A stretch of DNA of 64,000 bases, from NCBI RefSeq assembly GCF_014522205.1, contig NZ_CP046884.1, positions 558,001 to 622,000 on the forward strand, given 5' to 3'. The DNA comes from Corynebacterium poyangense. Its GTDB lineage: Bacteria > Actinomycetota > Actinomycetes > Mycobacteriales > Mycobacteriaceae. Under the pieces are notes generated by a model. That model did not search any database. It was not told where the DNA came from and saw only the letters and a program-made list of their open reading frames with translations. Below, in pieces: positions 20,834 to 29,653 of the stretch; the first letter of the stretch is position 1, and each line of letters opens with the position of its first letter. Position numbers and translations under genes: made by a program.

Positions 20834-21865
20834 CTAGGACTGTGGTGGGTGAACGGAGAAGTCACCCACTGCGGAATGAAGGTCGACGGTGAGTTTAGCG
20901 CTGTTACTCGCATCCTGGGCGGGGAATACTCCACATTCCCTATCGCCGATCCCGCCTGCGCAGTTCACCTCGACGGGGACTGTTTTGGGAAGGTATAAGT
21001 CCACGTCACCAACCCCAGACTTGATGGTGATGGTGGTGTCTTTATCCAAGGCTGGGAGGTTAGTGAGATCCAGGCTCAAATCACCAACAGACGATTCATA
21101 GTGAGATGCTAAACCATCTACCTGGTTTACGGTGATAGTTTGATCCCCGAGTGAGGGGCTGAAGTGATGAGCTACGTTCCAGCTAAAGATCAAGGAGCCT
21201 AAGCCTACTGTCACGATTCCCACCACAGCCGCGGCCCCGAGAATAATTTTCCAGAGTTTCCGGTGAGAAGAGGGAGACTGACCCTCCTCCGGCCGGGGTC
21301 CAGGTTCCGGAAGATCCCAAGCAAAAGGAGCAGTTCCTAAGGGATCCCACGCTGGGGGAGTGCGGTGGTGTGGATCTCCGCTTAGCGGGACGTCGGAGCT
21401 AATAGCTGCCTCTGATCCTGGGGACGTAGGAGGATAGGGCTGGCGTTCATAGAGAAACCAAAACAAAATAAGCATGGCCACCAGGCTTAAAACGGCGCTA
21501 CTGCCCGCTGATCCTAGAGATACCAGCACCAGGAGAATAAGCGCTGCCCAGGCGCCGAATGAACCGTGACCATCGAGGATGTCTTCCCAGGGGGAACGTT
21601 TGGTGCTGGGAAGAGGGAATATCAAGTAACAGAGGAAGTAAATAAAGAAACCCGAGCCCAGGCCAAATATGGAGATAAGGGCAAGGAGAACGCGGATCAG
21701 GGTGGGATCAACCTGGTAACGCACGGCAATGCCTTCGCAGACGCCGGCGAATATCGCGTTACCGCCTTCTTCGTCGGGTAGTCGATAAGGGCGCGTAGCC
21801 CAGAGATCTTTCATCCTGGTATCCCAGGAACGATTGGGCTGAGCGGAAGGATGATTGGTGTTCAT
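20834..21865 (-). CDS. PspC domain membrane protein with LiaF-like C-terminus
   Basis: A 343-residue membrane protein. The PspC domain (residues about 25-85, AGVCEGIAVRYQVDPTLIRVL) includes the first helices; two more hydrophobic segments follow, then a proline-rich linker, another helix (ILGAAAVVGIVTVGLGSLIF) and an outer C-terminal beta-repeat region with SSVGDLSLDL, SGVGDVDLYLP and GIGDREC, resembling the LiaF C-terminal domain. LiaF and PspC proteins sense or modulate envelope stress. I choose ATG 21865, which leaves a 117 bp divergent promoter region to the histidine kinase; a reading from 21952 would fill that region. Confidence 0.82.
   Translation of the reverse strand: MNTNHPSAQPNRSWDTRMKDLWATRPYRLPDEEGGNAIFAGVCEGIAVRYQVDPTLIRVLLALISIFGLGSGFFIYFLCYLIFPLPSTKRSPWEDILDGHGSFGAWAALILLVLVSLGSAGSSAVLSLVAMLILFWFLYERQPYPPTSPGSEAAISSDVPLSGDPHHRTPPAWDPLGTAPFAWDLPEPGPRPEEGQSPSSHRKLWKIILGAAAVVGIVTVGLGSLIFSWNVAHHFSPSLGDQTITVNQVDGLASHYESSVGDLSLDLTNLPALDKDTTITIKSGVGDVDLYLPKTVPVEVNCAGGIGDRECGVFPAQDASNSAKLTVDLHSAVGDFSVHPPQS
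20845..20869. terminator. Possible guaA terminator hairpin inside the convergent gene
   Basis: A perfect 8 bp inverted repeat GTGGGTGA / TCACCCAC with a 9 nt loop, 12 bp after the guaA stop and within the last codons of the convergent PspC gene. There is no U-tract, so an intrinsic terminator role is doubtful. Confidence 0.3.
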
Positions 21866-21982
21866 AGTTCTAGTGTGACTGGTGATCACAGGTTTTCCTA
21901 TCGGGGAAGCCCCTGATCTTCTGCGTAAAATCAGGGTAATCACCGATGTCAATGCCCTTGAGAGGATGAAAGAATAACAGGT

Positions 21983-23284
21983 ATGTATCCTCCACAGGAC
22001 GAAGGCAGGAAAGAAACATATTCGACGTCTCAGCCGTCGGATATCTCTGCGCGGACAAGGGTGGATTCCTATCTGACAACGCGCGGGGAAGAAGAATCTG
22101 GGAGGACAATAAGCCCGTATCCGGTTTTTGTGCGACCGACGCAGAATCGAGTCCTCGGCGGAGTAGCCGCTGGTTTAGCCCAGCACATCGGTTGGGATAC
22201 CCGGATGGTGCGGATAGGTCTGTTGTTATTAGTCATGGTGTCCGGGTTAGGGCTGGCGCTGTATCTCGCTTTATGGGCTTTCACCCCTGCTGAAGATGAA
22301 TCTCTGTCTGCACAAACACAACACAGTCAACCCCGAACCAAGAGTGAAAACACACATCATGGCCGCAATTCCGTGTGGCTCGTGGTCCTTGTCGGAGTGT
22401 TTTTTGTCCTAAAGTTTGGGAACCTCCCTAACCTCATCCCGGTGGGTTTCCTGGCTCCCTTGGTGCTTACAGTGGGCGGGTTATTTATTGCCTGGATGGC
22501 GTATGACCGAGGCGTAGGGTCCTGGGGAGCAAAAATAGCTGTTATTGTGGGCGCGATTTTGATGTTGGGCGGAATCATCGTCGGGGTGGTTCTCTGGAAT
22601 CTCGGGACCGGTGGTTTTGGCACCGCCCTTATCACGGTCATTTTGACTGTCCTGGGAATTTTGTTCTTAACCGCTCCGCTCCTGATGAAAATCTGGCGTC
22701 AAATAGTAGCAACAGAAACCGCTCGGGTGGCCGCAGATCAGCGGGCAGAAATGGCATCTCATCTTCATGATTCGGTGCTGCAAACGCTGGCGCTTATTCA
22801 AAAGCGGGCCGAAGACTCCGGAGAAGTAACTCGCCTGGCCCGAGGTCAAGAAAGAGAACTTCGACAATGGCTCTTTGACCCTCCCGTACCTGGGGGACGA
22901 CAGTTTTTCCAAGTTCTCAATAATGCTGCCGCCGAGATCGAAGATAGGTACGGGGTGAGCATCGCTCCGGTGTGCGTCGGCCATGATCTTCCGCTTGATG
23001 AAAAAACTGAACTTGTGGCGGCGGCTGCGCGCGAAGCTATTCAAAATGCGGCGAGACATTCCGGGCAACAGACAGTTAACGTGTATGCCGAAAATACCGG
23101 GGATACGTTGGAGGTTTATGTTCGAGACCGGGGGGTAGGATTTGAGCTTTCGGAGGTTGCTCCGCACCGGCATGGGATCCGGGACTCCATTTACGGGCGG
23201 ATGCAGCGCATCGGTGGTCAAGCAGAGATTCATAGCGCACCGGGGGAGGGCACAGAGATTTCCTTGGTGGTGCCGCTAGCATGA
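21983..23284 (+). CDS. PspC-containing sensor histidine kinase
   Basis: A 433-residue sensor kinase. An N-terminal PspC domain (residues about 45-105, GGVAAGLAQHIGWDTRMVRIGLLL) and three further membrane segments are followed by a HisKA_3 dimerisation domain, phospho-acceptor His262 in HLHDSVLQTL, and a HATPase domain (REAIQNAARHSG N-box; RDRGVGFEL G-box). It overlaps the response regulator gene by 4 nt and is divergent from the PspC/LiaF-like gene, so the three probably form one envelope-stress circuit. The layout matches the PspC-type kinases of actinobacteria. Confidence 0.9.
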   Translation: MYPPQDEGRKETYSTSQPSDISARTRVDSYLTTRGEEESGRTISPYPVFVRPTQNRVLGGVAAGLAQHIGWDTRMVRIGLLLLVMVSGLGLALYLALWAFTPAEDESLSAQTQHSQPRTKSENTHHGRNSVWLVVLVGVFFVLKFGNLPNLIPVGFLAPLVLTVGGLFIAWMAYDRGVGSWGAKIAVIVGAILMLGGIIVGVVLWNLGTGGFGTALITVILTVLGILFLTAPLLMKIWRQIVATETARVAADQRAEMASHLHDSVLQTLALIQKRAEDSGEVTRLARGQERELRQWLFDPPVPGGRQFFQVLNNAAAEIEDRYGVSIAPVCVGHDLPLDEKTELVAAAAREAIQNAARHSGQQTVNVYAENTGDTLEVYVRDRGVGFELSEVAPHRHGIRDSIYGRMQRIGGQAEIHSAPGEGTEISLVVPLA

Positions 23285-23934
23285 CATCTATGGTGTCTGT
23301 GTTTTTGGTCGACGATCATTCAGTCTTTCGCGCCGGGGTGCGCACTGAACTTATGGGCAGTGGTGTGACTGTCCTCGGCGAAGCCGGCACGGTGACTGAG
23401 GCGATCTCCGGTATTGAACGCACGCACCCGGACGTCGTGCTCTTAGACGTCCACATGCCCGACGGCGGTGGCTTAGCGGTGATTCGTGGAACGACCATCG
23501 ACACCAGATTTTTAGCATTGAGCGTATCTGATGCCGCAGAAGATGTTATTGCGTTAATTCGAGCTGGAGCGCGTGGTTATGTGAGGAAATCAATTTCTGG
23601 GGCTGATTTGGCCGCTGCTATCACTCAGGTAGCCAGTGGGGATGCGTACTTTTCACCACGATTAGCAGGTTTTGTTTTAGATGCTTTTGCCGGTGGTCAG
23701 CCAGCGAAAGAAGCCCAACACGCTGAAGATGACCCCATTGTGGATGCTTTGACTCGGAGAGAAAAGGAAGTTCTGCGGTTATTAGCTCGTGGCTATACGT
23801 ATCGAGAAATTGCTCAAAGACTTTTTATCTCTATCAAAACCGTAGAAACTCACGCCTCTAATATTTTACGGAAAACTCAACAATCTAATAGATATGCGCT
23901 TACCCGGTGGGCTCAGTCTCGAGCGCTAGATTAA
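23281..23934 (+). CDS. LuxR/NarL-type response regulator
   Basis: 217 aa. Receiver domain with acidic pair DD (residues 11-12), phospho-acceptor Asp56 in LLDVHMP and the Lys in YVRKSIS; C-terminal LuxR-type HTH LTRREKEVLRLLARGYTYREIAQRLF. The 4 nt overlap with the upstream kinase gene makes the two a cognate pair. A likely target is the divergent PspC gene; no operator was identified. Confidence 0.92.
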   Translation: MTSMVSVFLVDDHSVFRAGVRTELMGSGVTVLGEAGTVTEAISGIERTHPDVVLLDVHMPDGGGLAVIRGTTIDTRFLALSVSDAAEDVIALIRAGARGYVRKSISGADLAAAITQVASGDAYFSPRLAGFVLDAFAGGQPAKEAQHAEDDPIVDALTRREKEVLRLLARGYTYREIAQRLFISIKTVETHASNILRKTQQSNRYALTRWAQSRALD

Positions 23935-23980
23935 AAGTAGTTAGACAAAAAACAATAGGTTTGTCGCAGCAGGAAGGATC

Positions 23981-24202
23981 ATGATGGCCCCCAGACCACG
24001 CAAGAATTTTGAGACTCAACCAGGAAGAACTCTGCTTTTTGCTGTGCTCTTTAGTTTTCTTGTGGTCGCGTTAGGGCATTTCCCCTGGCTATGGCTTGCC
24101 CCTACTCTTCTAGTTATGTGGGCGATATTTAGCCTCATGCAGTGGTTTTATGTATGGGCCAATAATAAAATCGAAGACACCGTAGAACAGTATCGAAAGT
24201 AG
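23981..24202 (+). CDS. Small two-helix membrane protein
   Basis: 73 aa with a basic N-terminus and two hydrophobic segments (residues about 18-36 and 40-60), then a short polar tail. A GCAGGAAGG site is well placed for ATG 23981 or ATG 23984. It follows the response regulator by 46 nt and could be in the same transcript. I do not recognise the family; it is similar in plan to conserved small hypothetical proteins of corynebacteria. Confidence 0.7.
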   Translation: MMAPRPRKNFETQPGRTLLFAVLFSFLVVALGHFPWLWLAPTLLVMWAIFSLMQWFYVWANNKIEDTVEQYRK

Positions 24203-24246
24203 AACGTCGTTAAAGACACGACGACGGTGCATTTAGTGCTGTAGTC

Positions 24247-24624
24247 CTAGTGGGAAATGTGGGCTAGTGCGCGGGAGCCATCGATATGGGGGATACTGAG
24301 ATACATCCAGGCGCTGATTCCGATCCAGATCAGGAAAGTTCCGTAGCTGGGGAGCGGAGCCAAGACCGGAACCAACATGAGCGCTAGCCACACGAGAAAG
24401 AGCGGGAAGAGGGAAGTGAGAGTGGGCCGGTAGACAACATTGTGGCTTTCGAGGTAGGTGCGGATTTTCCGCCGGTAGGGGTGGCATAGCACCATGATTG
24501 ATACTTGAACTCCGCGGCTAAGGCTGGTGGAGAGAATGGCGACGGCTAACCCAGTTAGTAGTGAAGCGAAGATTCTGACTGAGGCTGGGGTGGGGATGGG
24601 GCTAGCGGGAAGCATAGGAGACAT
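24247..24624 (-). CDS. Hypothetical membrane protein
   Basis: A 125-residue protein with three or four hydrophobic segments (VRIFASLLTGLAVAIL, SLFPLFLVWLALMLVPVLAPL, GTFLIWIGISAWMYLSI) and a basic loop between (CHPYRRKIRTYLE). ATG 24624 is preferred to 24642 because the latter adds only a short non-conserved extension; no Shine-Dalgarno is visible, so the mRNA may be leaderless. Divergent from imuA'. Function unknown. Confidence 0.65.
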   Translation of the reverse strand: MSPMLPASPIPTPASVRIFASLLTGLAVAILSTSLSRGVQVSIMVLCHPYRRKIRTYLESHNVVYRPTLTSLFPLFLVWLALMLVPVLAPLPSYGTFLIWIGISAWMYLSIPHIDGSRALAHISH

Positions 24625-24693
24625 TGTGACATAGTTTGACAAGGGAGAAAAGCAGTGTTGACCCGGGTTGAAAAAAGCGGCATACTGTGAATT

Positions 24694-25434
24694 ATGGTTC
24701 GAACAAGTGTTCTATCTTTGGAGGGGTTGAGCCGGGCGGATAAAATCGCCACTCTGCGTGCTCAGCTTGTCGGCATGGGGCGAGGGGAAGAGTTGCCGCT
24801 GCCGTCGAGTGCGGACACTGTTGCTCTCATGCCAGTCTTAGCTCAATATTTGCCGGGTGGGGGTTTAGCTCGTCATAGGGTGACTCAGATGAGTGAATCC
24901 ACCATGTTAGCTGCCATAGTGATTGCTCATATTAGTTCTCATGGTGGACATGTTGCTGTGGTGGGATGGCCAGAATTAAGTTATGCGGCTATCGCCGAGG
25001 CTGGTGGAGACCTTTCCTATCTGTTAGCTGTCCCCAACCCAGGGGCAGAGGCGCTTACTATTGCCACGGTTCTTGCCGAGGGAGTGGATCTGGTGGTGTG
25101 CCGTATTCCATCGGACACTGCACAACCTCCCCTGACGCATAGCCAAGCGCGTTCTATCTTAGGGAAAATATGGTTAGCTCCGGCTGCTTTTTTGATGGTT
25201 GGGCGGCATCTTCCGGGTACTGCTGTGGAAATAGAAGCCCACATCTGGGATTTTCATGGTATTGGGCGCGGAATAAATCGCATTAACCAGATTGATCTTC
25301 TGCTATGTATTAAAAGGAAAGATAGTGTGTCTCGGGAGGTATTACTTGGGATTCAAGAAGGGGGAGTTATTCGTGAAACCTACCTCTCTGGGGGAGAAAC
25401 TGGTCGTGAATATTCGGTGTTATCAGCCCTCTAG
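24694..25434 (+). CDS. imuA': ImuA'-type mutasome accessory protein
   Basis: A 246-residue RecA-related protein placed just before imuB, as in the mycobacterial mutasome where ImuA', ImuB and DnaE2 carry out damage-induced mutagenesis. The N-terminus LSRADKIATLRAQLVGMG is typical of the family. The position of the RecA Walker A loop reads VVGWPELSYAA and has no GKT/S, so ATP binding in the RecA manner is unlikely. No upstream Shine-Dalgarno exists; translation probably starts from a leaderless mRNA. imuB follows 11 nt after the stop. Identification relies on context as much as on sequence. Confidence 0.85.
   Translation: MVRTSVLSLEGLSRADKIATLRAQLVGMGRGEELPLPSSADTVALMPVLAQYLPGGGLARHRVTQMSESTMLAAIVIAHISSHGGHVAVVGWPELSYAAIAEAGGDLSYLLAVPNPGAEALTIATVLAEGVDLVVCRIPSDTAQPPLTHSQARSILGKIWLAPAAFLMVGRHLPGTAVEIEAHIWDFHGIGRGINRINQIDLLLCIKRKDSVSREVLLGIQEGGVIRETYLSGGETGREYSVLSAL
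24699..24714 (+). promoter_or_regulatory. LexA (SOS) box at the imuA' start codon
   Basis: The 16-mer TCGAACAAGTGTTCTA is close to the actinobacterial SOS palindrome TCGAAC-N4-GTTCGA. It lies 5 nt inside the coding sequence of imuA'. Upstream, TTGACC (24658-24663) and TACTGT (24683-24688) with a 19 bp spacer would start transcription at or next to ATG 24694, so the mRNA would be leaderless and the box would cover the first transcribed bases. Confidence 0.82.
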
Positions 25435-25445
25435 ACAACCTATCC

Positions 25446-26981
25446 ATGAGTTCTCGCATTATGGCCCTATGGTTTCCCGACTGGCCGATCCAAGCTGCTG
25501 GTCTTTGCGCCCCGGCTGCACTAGCTTCGGATCACCGGATATGGGTATGCGATACTAAGGCTCGTGATGCAGGGGTGCGTCGGGGGATGCGGTTGCGCGA
25601 AGCTCAAGCTCTGTGCCCGAAACTATCTCTGGCAACTCGGGACCAGGATCGAGATGCTCGTATTTTCAGCAGCATTGTGGCGGCTGTGGATGAGGTTGTG
25701 GCTGCGGCAGAAATACTAAGACCTGGTTTGGTGATCCTTGATGCCACCGCTGCTGCCCATTATTACGGTGGGGAAGATACAGCAGGTGAACTTCTCCTTG
25801 ATGCTGTGGCCCGTCGCGGTAGTGACTGTTTCCTAGGCGTAGCTGATAGCATCTCTACCGCAGTGCTGGCCGCTCGCTACGGTCAGGTAGTTCCCCAAGG
25901 AAAATCCCGCACCTTTTTAGACTCCCTTCCCTTATCCATCTTGGACATAGAACCGGCTCTAGGCTGCGACCATGATGTGCTAGAACGCCTCAAAGACCTT
26001 GGTATTCACACCCTTGGGCAGGTAGCGAACCTACCCAAGTCTGCAATGGCGGCTCGTTTTTCTCACGCCGGTGTGCATTGCTGGAACATCGCTCAGGAAC
26101 AAGCAGACCGCCACCATGGTGTGGTGCCAGCAACTCCTCCCCCGGACTTGAGCGTCTCCTATTTCCCTGAGGAAGCCATCACCAGGATAGATACGGCGGC
26201 GTTTTTAGCCCGAAAGCTTGCCCACCAATTACATCAACGCCTGTACCAGGCCGGGGTGATATGTCATCGGCTCCGCATTAAAGCTGAAATCCAACAAGAA
26301 GACCTTAGCCGGGTGTGGCGTACTCGTGACCCGTTAACTGAGTCCGCCACAGCAGAACGAGTCCGTTGGCAAGTGGATGCCTGGTTACACTCTGGTGGTC
26401 GTGGTGGACTGACCGCACTATCGCTAGAACCGGTAGAAGTCTCCACCCCCGATAGTTCCGATCCATTGTGGGGTGGGCGTTCAGAACGCACACAGGTACA
26501 GCGGGTAGCGCAACGGGTACAAACCATGTTGGATTGTCAGGCAGTGGTAGAACCCCATAGCGTTGGAGGGCGTGGGGTGGCGGAGAGAATTAGGATGCGT
26601 CCTTTTGGTGAGGAAGATGACATAGAGCAGCCACATAAGGCTCCGTGGGAAGGTGCTATTTTAGGTCCTTTACCAGCTCGTTTGGGCGGTGGTCCGGAGC
26701 ATCCTGCGCACCGAATTTCTCTAGTTGACGCTCAAGGCCAAGCAGTATTTGTCAATCAGGAAGCGCTGTTGACGAGGGAACCAGTAGCTATGGGATGGGG
26801 ACAGCAACGTTTTCGAGTCCTAGCGTGGGCGGGGCCTTGGCCAGTTGATGATCTTTTGGCCGGAGGTGGGCGCTGTGCTCGCCTCCAGCTTGTTGCTCAG
26901 GCAGAAGGGGAGGAACGTCCGCGTGCTTGGCTTATGGTGTGGCTACAAGGGCAATGGAGAATTGAAGCAAGCTACGTCTAG
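25446..26981 (+). CDS. imuB: ImuB, Y-family polymerase-like mutasome adaptor
   Basis: A 511-residue Y-family polymerase homologue (MALWFPDWPIQAAG at the N-terminus; palm and fingers region to about residue 180; HhH region DLGIHTLGQVANLPKSAMAARF). ImuB proteins lack the catalytic acidic residues and act as a hub that links DnaE2 and ImuA' to the beta clamp. The sequence SSDPLWGG around residue 338 resembles the clamp-binding motif of other ImuB proteins with its first Gln replaced. The C-terminal third is the ImuB-specific extension (RVLAWAGPWPVDD, RARAWLMVWLQGQWRIEASY-like end). Confidence 0.92.
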   Translation: MSSRIMALWFPDWPIQAAGLCAPAALASDHRIWVCDTKARDAGVRRGMRLREAQALCPKLSLATRDQDRDARIFSSIVAAVDEVVAAAEILRPGLVILDATAAAHYYGGEDTAGELLLDAVARRGSDCFLGVADSISTAVLAARYGQVVPQGKSRTFLDSLPLSILDIEPALGCDHDVLERLKDLGIHTLGQVANLPKSAMAARFSHAGVHCWNIAQEQADRHHGVVPATPPPDLSVSYFPEEAITRIDTAAFLARKLAHQLHQRLYQAGVICHRLRIKAEIQQEDLSRVWRTRDPLTESATAERVRWQVDAWLHSGGRGGLTALSLEPVEVSTPDSSDPLWGGRSERTQVQRVAQRVQTMLDCQAVVEPHSVGGRGVAERIRMRPFGEEDDIEQPHKAPWEGAILGPLPARLGGGPEHPAHRISLVDAQGQAVFVNQEALLTREPVAMGWGQQRFRVLAWAGPWPVDDLLAGGGRCARLQLVAQAEGEERPRAWLMVWLQGQWRIEASYV

Positions 26982-27004
26982 GGGTGCTTTGTACACTAAG
27001 TTTC

Positions 27005-27913
27005 ATGCAATGTGGAGATCAGTGTTCAGTTCGATGCTCCGATCATCAGGTAGAGCCACTACCGGGGACAGGGAAAAAGGAACGATGCGTGGTGGCTATG
27101 GAATTTCCTGGTGGGTGGAGTCGCGATGTGCTGGATGGAGATACCTTTGGAGTAGAACTTAGCGCGCTGATCTCTGAGCACGTGACATCCGCTGGGGCTG
27201 GCTTGCAGCTGATCCGTAAGCCAGGCCGTAAGGGGCGACGGGTCAAAGAACTTCATGTCTATGTGGTGGACTATCAACGAGCTCAGTGCGTAGGAACCAC
27301 GATCTCTCATGCCGCTGAGATTCTGGATCTAGATCTTGCCAGCGCCTGGGACTGCACGCAGTTCCATCCCGTGGATCATCCACTTTTCCTGATCTGCACA
27401 CACGCTAAACGGGATGCGTGTTGCGCTATTAAAGGTCGCCCGATTGCACAAGCCTTAGAAGATTCATTCGGCGGAGACATTGTCTGGGAAACCTCTCATA
27501 TGAAAGGGCACCGCTTTGCCGCGACCGCTCTACTATGGCCGTGGGGTTATAGCTTTGGCCGATTATCCATTGCTGATGCTGCACGCATCACCGAGCGCGC
27601 CCACCATGGTCTTTTCTCGCTTTTCGCTAACCGGGGGCGGGGGATATATAGCCCGACGGGTCAAGTTGCGGAGTTGGCGGTAGTGGAGGTTTTACTCCAG
27701 GCCGGAGAAGAAGTACATTATGGGGATTTAACTCTCATAACCCCGGCGGATACAGCTGCTGGAATAGAGCAAGTAACACACCGGGATGGCCGAGTGTGGC
27801 GGGTTTCTTTAGCCTCCCGCCACGTTGATGGAGTGGTAGCTTCGTGCGGCACCTTGCCCAAACAGGGGACTGTGTGGGAAGCAGTTGAGGTAGCTATGGT
27901 GAAAAAGAGCTAG
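27005..27913 (+). CDS. Sucrase/ferredoxin-like family protein
   Basis: A 302-residue protein with the family signatures CTHAKRDACCAIKGRPIA and ETSHMKGHRFAATALLWPWG, which form a thioredoxin-like ferredoxin fold with cysteine ligands for a possible 2Fe-2S cluster. Members are named sucrase/ferredoxin-like, but the biochemical function is not established. GTG 26984 gives a slightly longer form; I prefer ATG 27005, which begins with MQCGDQC. It lies directly behind imuB (23 nt) and its 3' end overlaps the convergent metI by 4 nt. Whether it takes part in the damage response is unknown. Confidence 0.8.
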   Translation: MQCGDQCSVRCSDHQVEPLPGTGKKERCVVAMEFPGGWSRDVLDGDTFGVELSALISEHVTSAGAGLQLIRKPGRKGRRVKELHVYVVDYQRAQCVGTTISHAAEILDLDLASAWDCTQFHPVDHPLFLICTHAKRDACCAIKGRPIAQALEDSFGGDIVWETSHMKGHRFAATALLWPWGYSFGRLSIADAARITERAHHGLFSLFANRGRGIYSPTGQVAELAVVEVLLQAGEEVHYGDLTLITPADTAAGIEQVTHRDGRVWRVSLASRHVDGVVASCGTLPKQGTVWEAVEVAMVKKS

Positions 27914-28587
27914 CGTCGCATGATTTTCTTAGATAGCCAGTTACCAAAAAGCTGTGCTATCTGGACAATGGCGATGATAGTAAGAGTTGCTACGTAAGTG
28001 ACTTCCCAATCAAAAGCCCGATAACCATAGGTGATGGCGAAGTCACCGAGACCTCCACCGCCGACGTAGCCGGCCATGGCGGACATATCGACTACAGCGA
28101 TAAAGATGAAAGTGTAGCCCAGTACCAGTGGCCCTAGTGCCTCCGGAATGATCACTGTGGTGATGATTTTCCAAGGCCCAGCCCCCATGGCTCGCGCTGC
28201 CTCAATGACACCGGGATCAATAGACACCAAGTTTTGTTCCACAATTCGCGCTACCCCAAAGGTCGCTGCAATAGACATGATGAAGGTGGCGGCTTCTCGC
28301 CCAATCGTGGTTCCCACCACCATGAGGGTCAACGGTCCAAAAGCGGCAATCATAATGATGAAGGGGATGGGGCGAACAAAATTCACCAGCACGTTAAGGA
28401 CGGTGTACACCACGCTATTGCGCAAAATTCCTTGAGAACGAGTGGTGTAGAGCAACACACCTAAGGCGAGGCCTAAGAGGCCGCCAACAATCATGGCTAA
28501 GGACACCATGATGAGAGTGTCCACGATGGCATTGGCGAATGTTCCACCTAGCCGGTTCCAATCAGCGGCGAGGGTAGTGATGGTCAT
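27910..28587 (-). CDS. metI: Methionine ABC transporter permease MetI
   Basis: 225 aa with five membrane helices and the permease EAA loop EAARAMGAGPWKIITTVIIPEAL. The C-terminus is short and basic (KKIMRR). The ATG overlaps the metN stop (ATGA), the third gene of a metQ-metN-metI operon on the minus strand. The importer brings in D- and L-methionine. Confidence 0.94.
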   Translation of the reverse strand: MTITTLAADWNRLGGTFANAIVDTLIMVSLAMIVGGLLGLALGVLLYTTRSQGILRNSVVYTVLNVLVNFVRPIPFIIMIAAFGPLTLMVVGTTIGREAATFIMSIAATFGVARIVEQNLVSIDPGVIEAARAMGAGPWKIITTVIIPEALGPLVLGYTFIFIAVVDMSAMAGYVGGGGLGDFAITYGYRAFDWEVTYVATLTIIAIVQIAQLFGNWLSKKIMRR

Positions 28588-29633
28588 CGTGCGATCTCCT
28601 GAATATCAGTACTGCGCTCTAAGCTGCGGTAGAACTCCTCCACTGCTGTTTCTGGCCCATGAAGCCGGACAGTCATCTTTCCGAAGCTTCGTTGCTGTAG
28701 GGTAGTGACCCCACCATGCACAATCGAAAGCTCGACGCCTGCTTCACGGGCGCGGGCAGCAGCGGCAAAAAATCCGGAGTTTTCGGTGAGGTTGATGGTA
28801 AATAACCGGCCGTCGTGAGCTAGCAGATCCTCGGTTTCTACGTGGTCTGGGGTATTGCGCAACGAAGTGGCGACGAAGCGAGCAGCCACATCGGTTTTGG
28901 GGTTAGAAAAGACCTCGTAGACGCTGCCATGCTCAATGACTTTGCCATTTTCCATGACGGCTACGGAATCCGCGATAGAACGAACCACTTCCATTTCATG
29001 GGTGATAACGACGATGGTGATGCCTAGCTCCCGGTTGACTTCTCGGAGAAGTTTCAACACATCCTGAGTGGTTTCCGGGTCAAGAGCAGAGGTGGCTTCA
29101 TCCGCTAAGAGCAATTTTGGTTTCGTAGCTAAGGCGCGGGCGATGCCTACCCGTTGTTTTTGTCCACCGGATAATTGCTCAGGATAGTGGTCATGACGGT
29201 CAGCAAGTCCCACGAATTCCAATAGCTCTGTGACCCGTTGTTTTCGCTCAGCACTTTTCATTCCGGCGAGTTTTAATGGGTATTCAATGTTTCCTGCAGT
29301 GGTGCGGGATTGAAATAAGTTGAACTGTTGGAAAATCATTCCAATGTTGGAGCGGATCGCGCGTAGCTGCCGTTCCGACAGTCCCACAATATTGGTTCCA
29401 TCGAGCAACAGCTCTCCGGACGTCGGGGTATCTAGCCCATTAATTAACCGAACAAGGGTAGATTTACCAGCCCCGGAGTAACCAATGACGCCCAGAATCT
29501 CACCGGGTTGCACGTTGAGCGTGACATCATCAACGGCGGTGGTTTTTTCTTTTCCGGAGGTCGTGAAAACTTTGGAGACATGGCGGAACTCAATAGCAGT
29601 TCCCTGTCGTGATTGTGAAGTGGAAAGAGTCAC
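28584..29633 (-). CDS. metN: Methionine ABC transporter ATP-binding protein MetN
   Basis: 349 aa. Walker A GYSGAGKST, signature LSGGQKQRVGIARAL, Walker B LLLADEATSALD and the His loop VITHEMEVV. The last 90 residues form a NIL domain, the methionine-sensing regulatory domain of MetN that gives trans-inhibition. The GTG start lies 20 nt after metQ. Confidence 0.95.
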   Translation of the reverse strand: MTLSTSQSRQGTAIEFRHVSKVFTTSGKEKTTAVDDVTLNVQPGEILGVIGYSGAGKSTLVRLINGLDTPTSGELLLDGTNIVGLSERQLRAIRSNIGMIFQQFNLFQSRTTAGNIEYPLKLAGMKSAERKQRVTELLEFVGLADRHDHYPEQLSGGQKQRVGIARALATKPKLLLADEATSALDPETTQDVLKLLREVNRELGITIVVITHEMEVVRSIADSVAVMENGKVIEHGSVYEVFSNPKTDVAARFVATSLRNTPDHVETEDLLAHDGRLFTINLTENSGFFAAAARAREAGVELSIVHGGVTTLQQRSFGKMTVRLHGPETAVEEFYRSLERSTDIQEIAR

Positions 29634-29653
29634 AGTTCCGTTCTGCTTACTTA

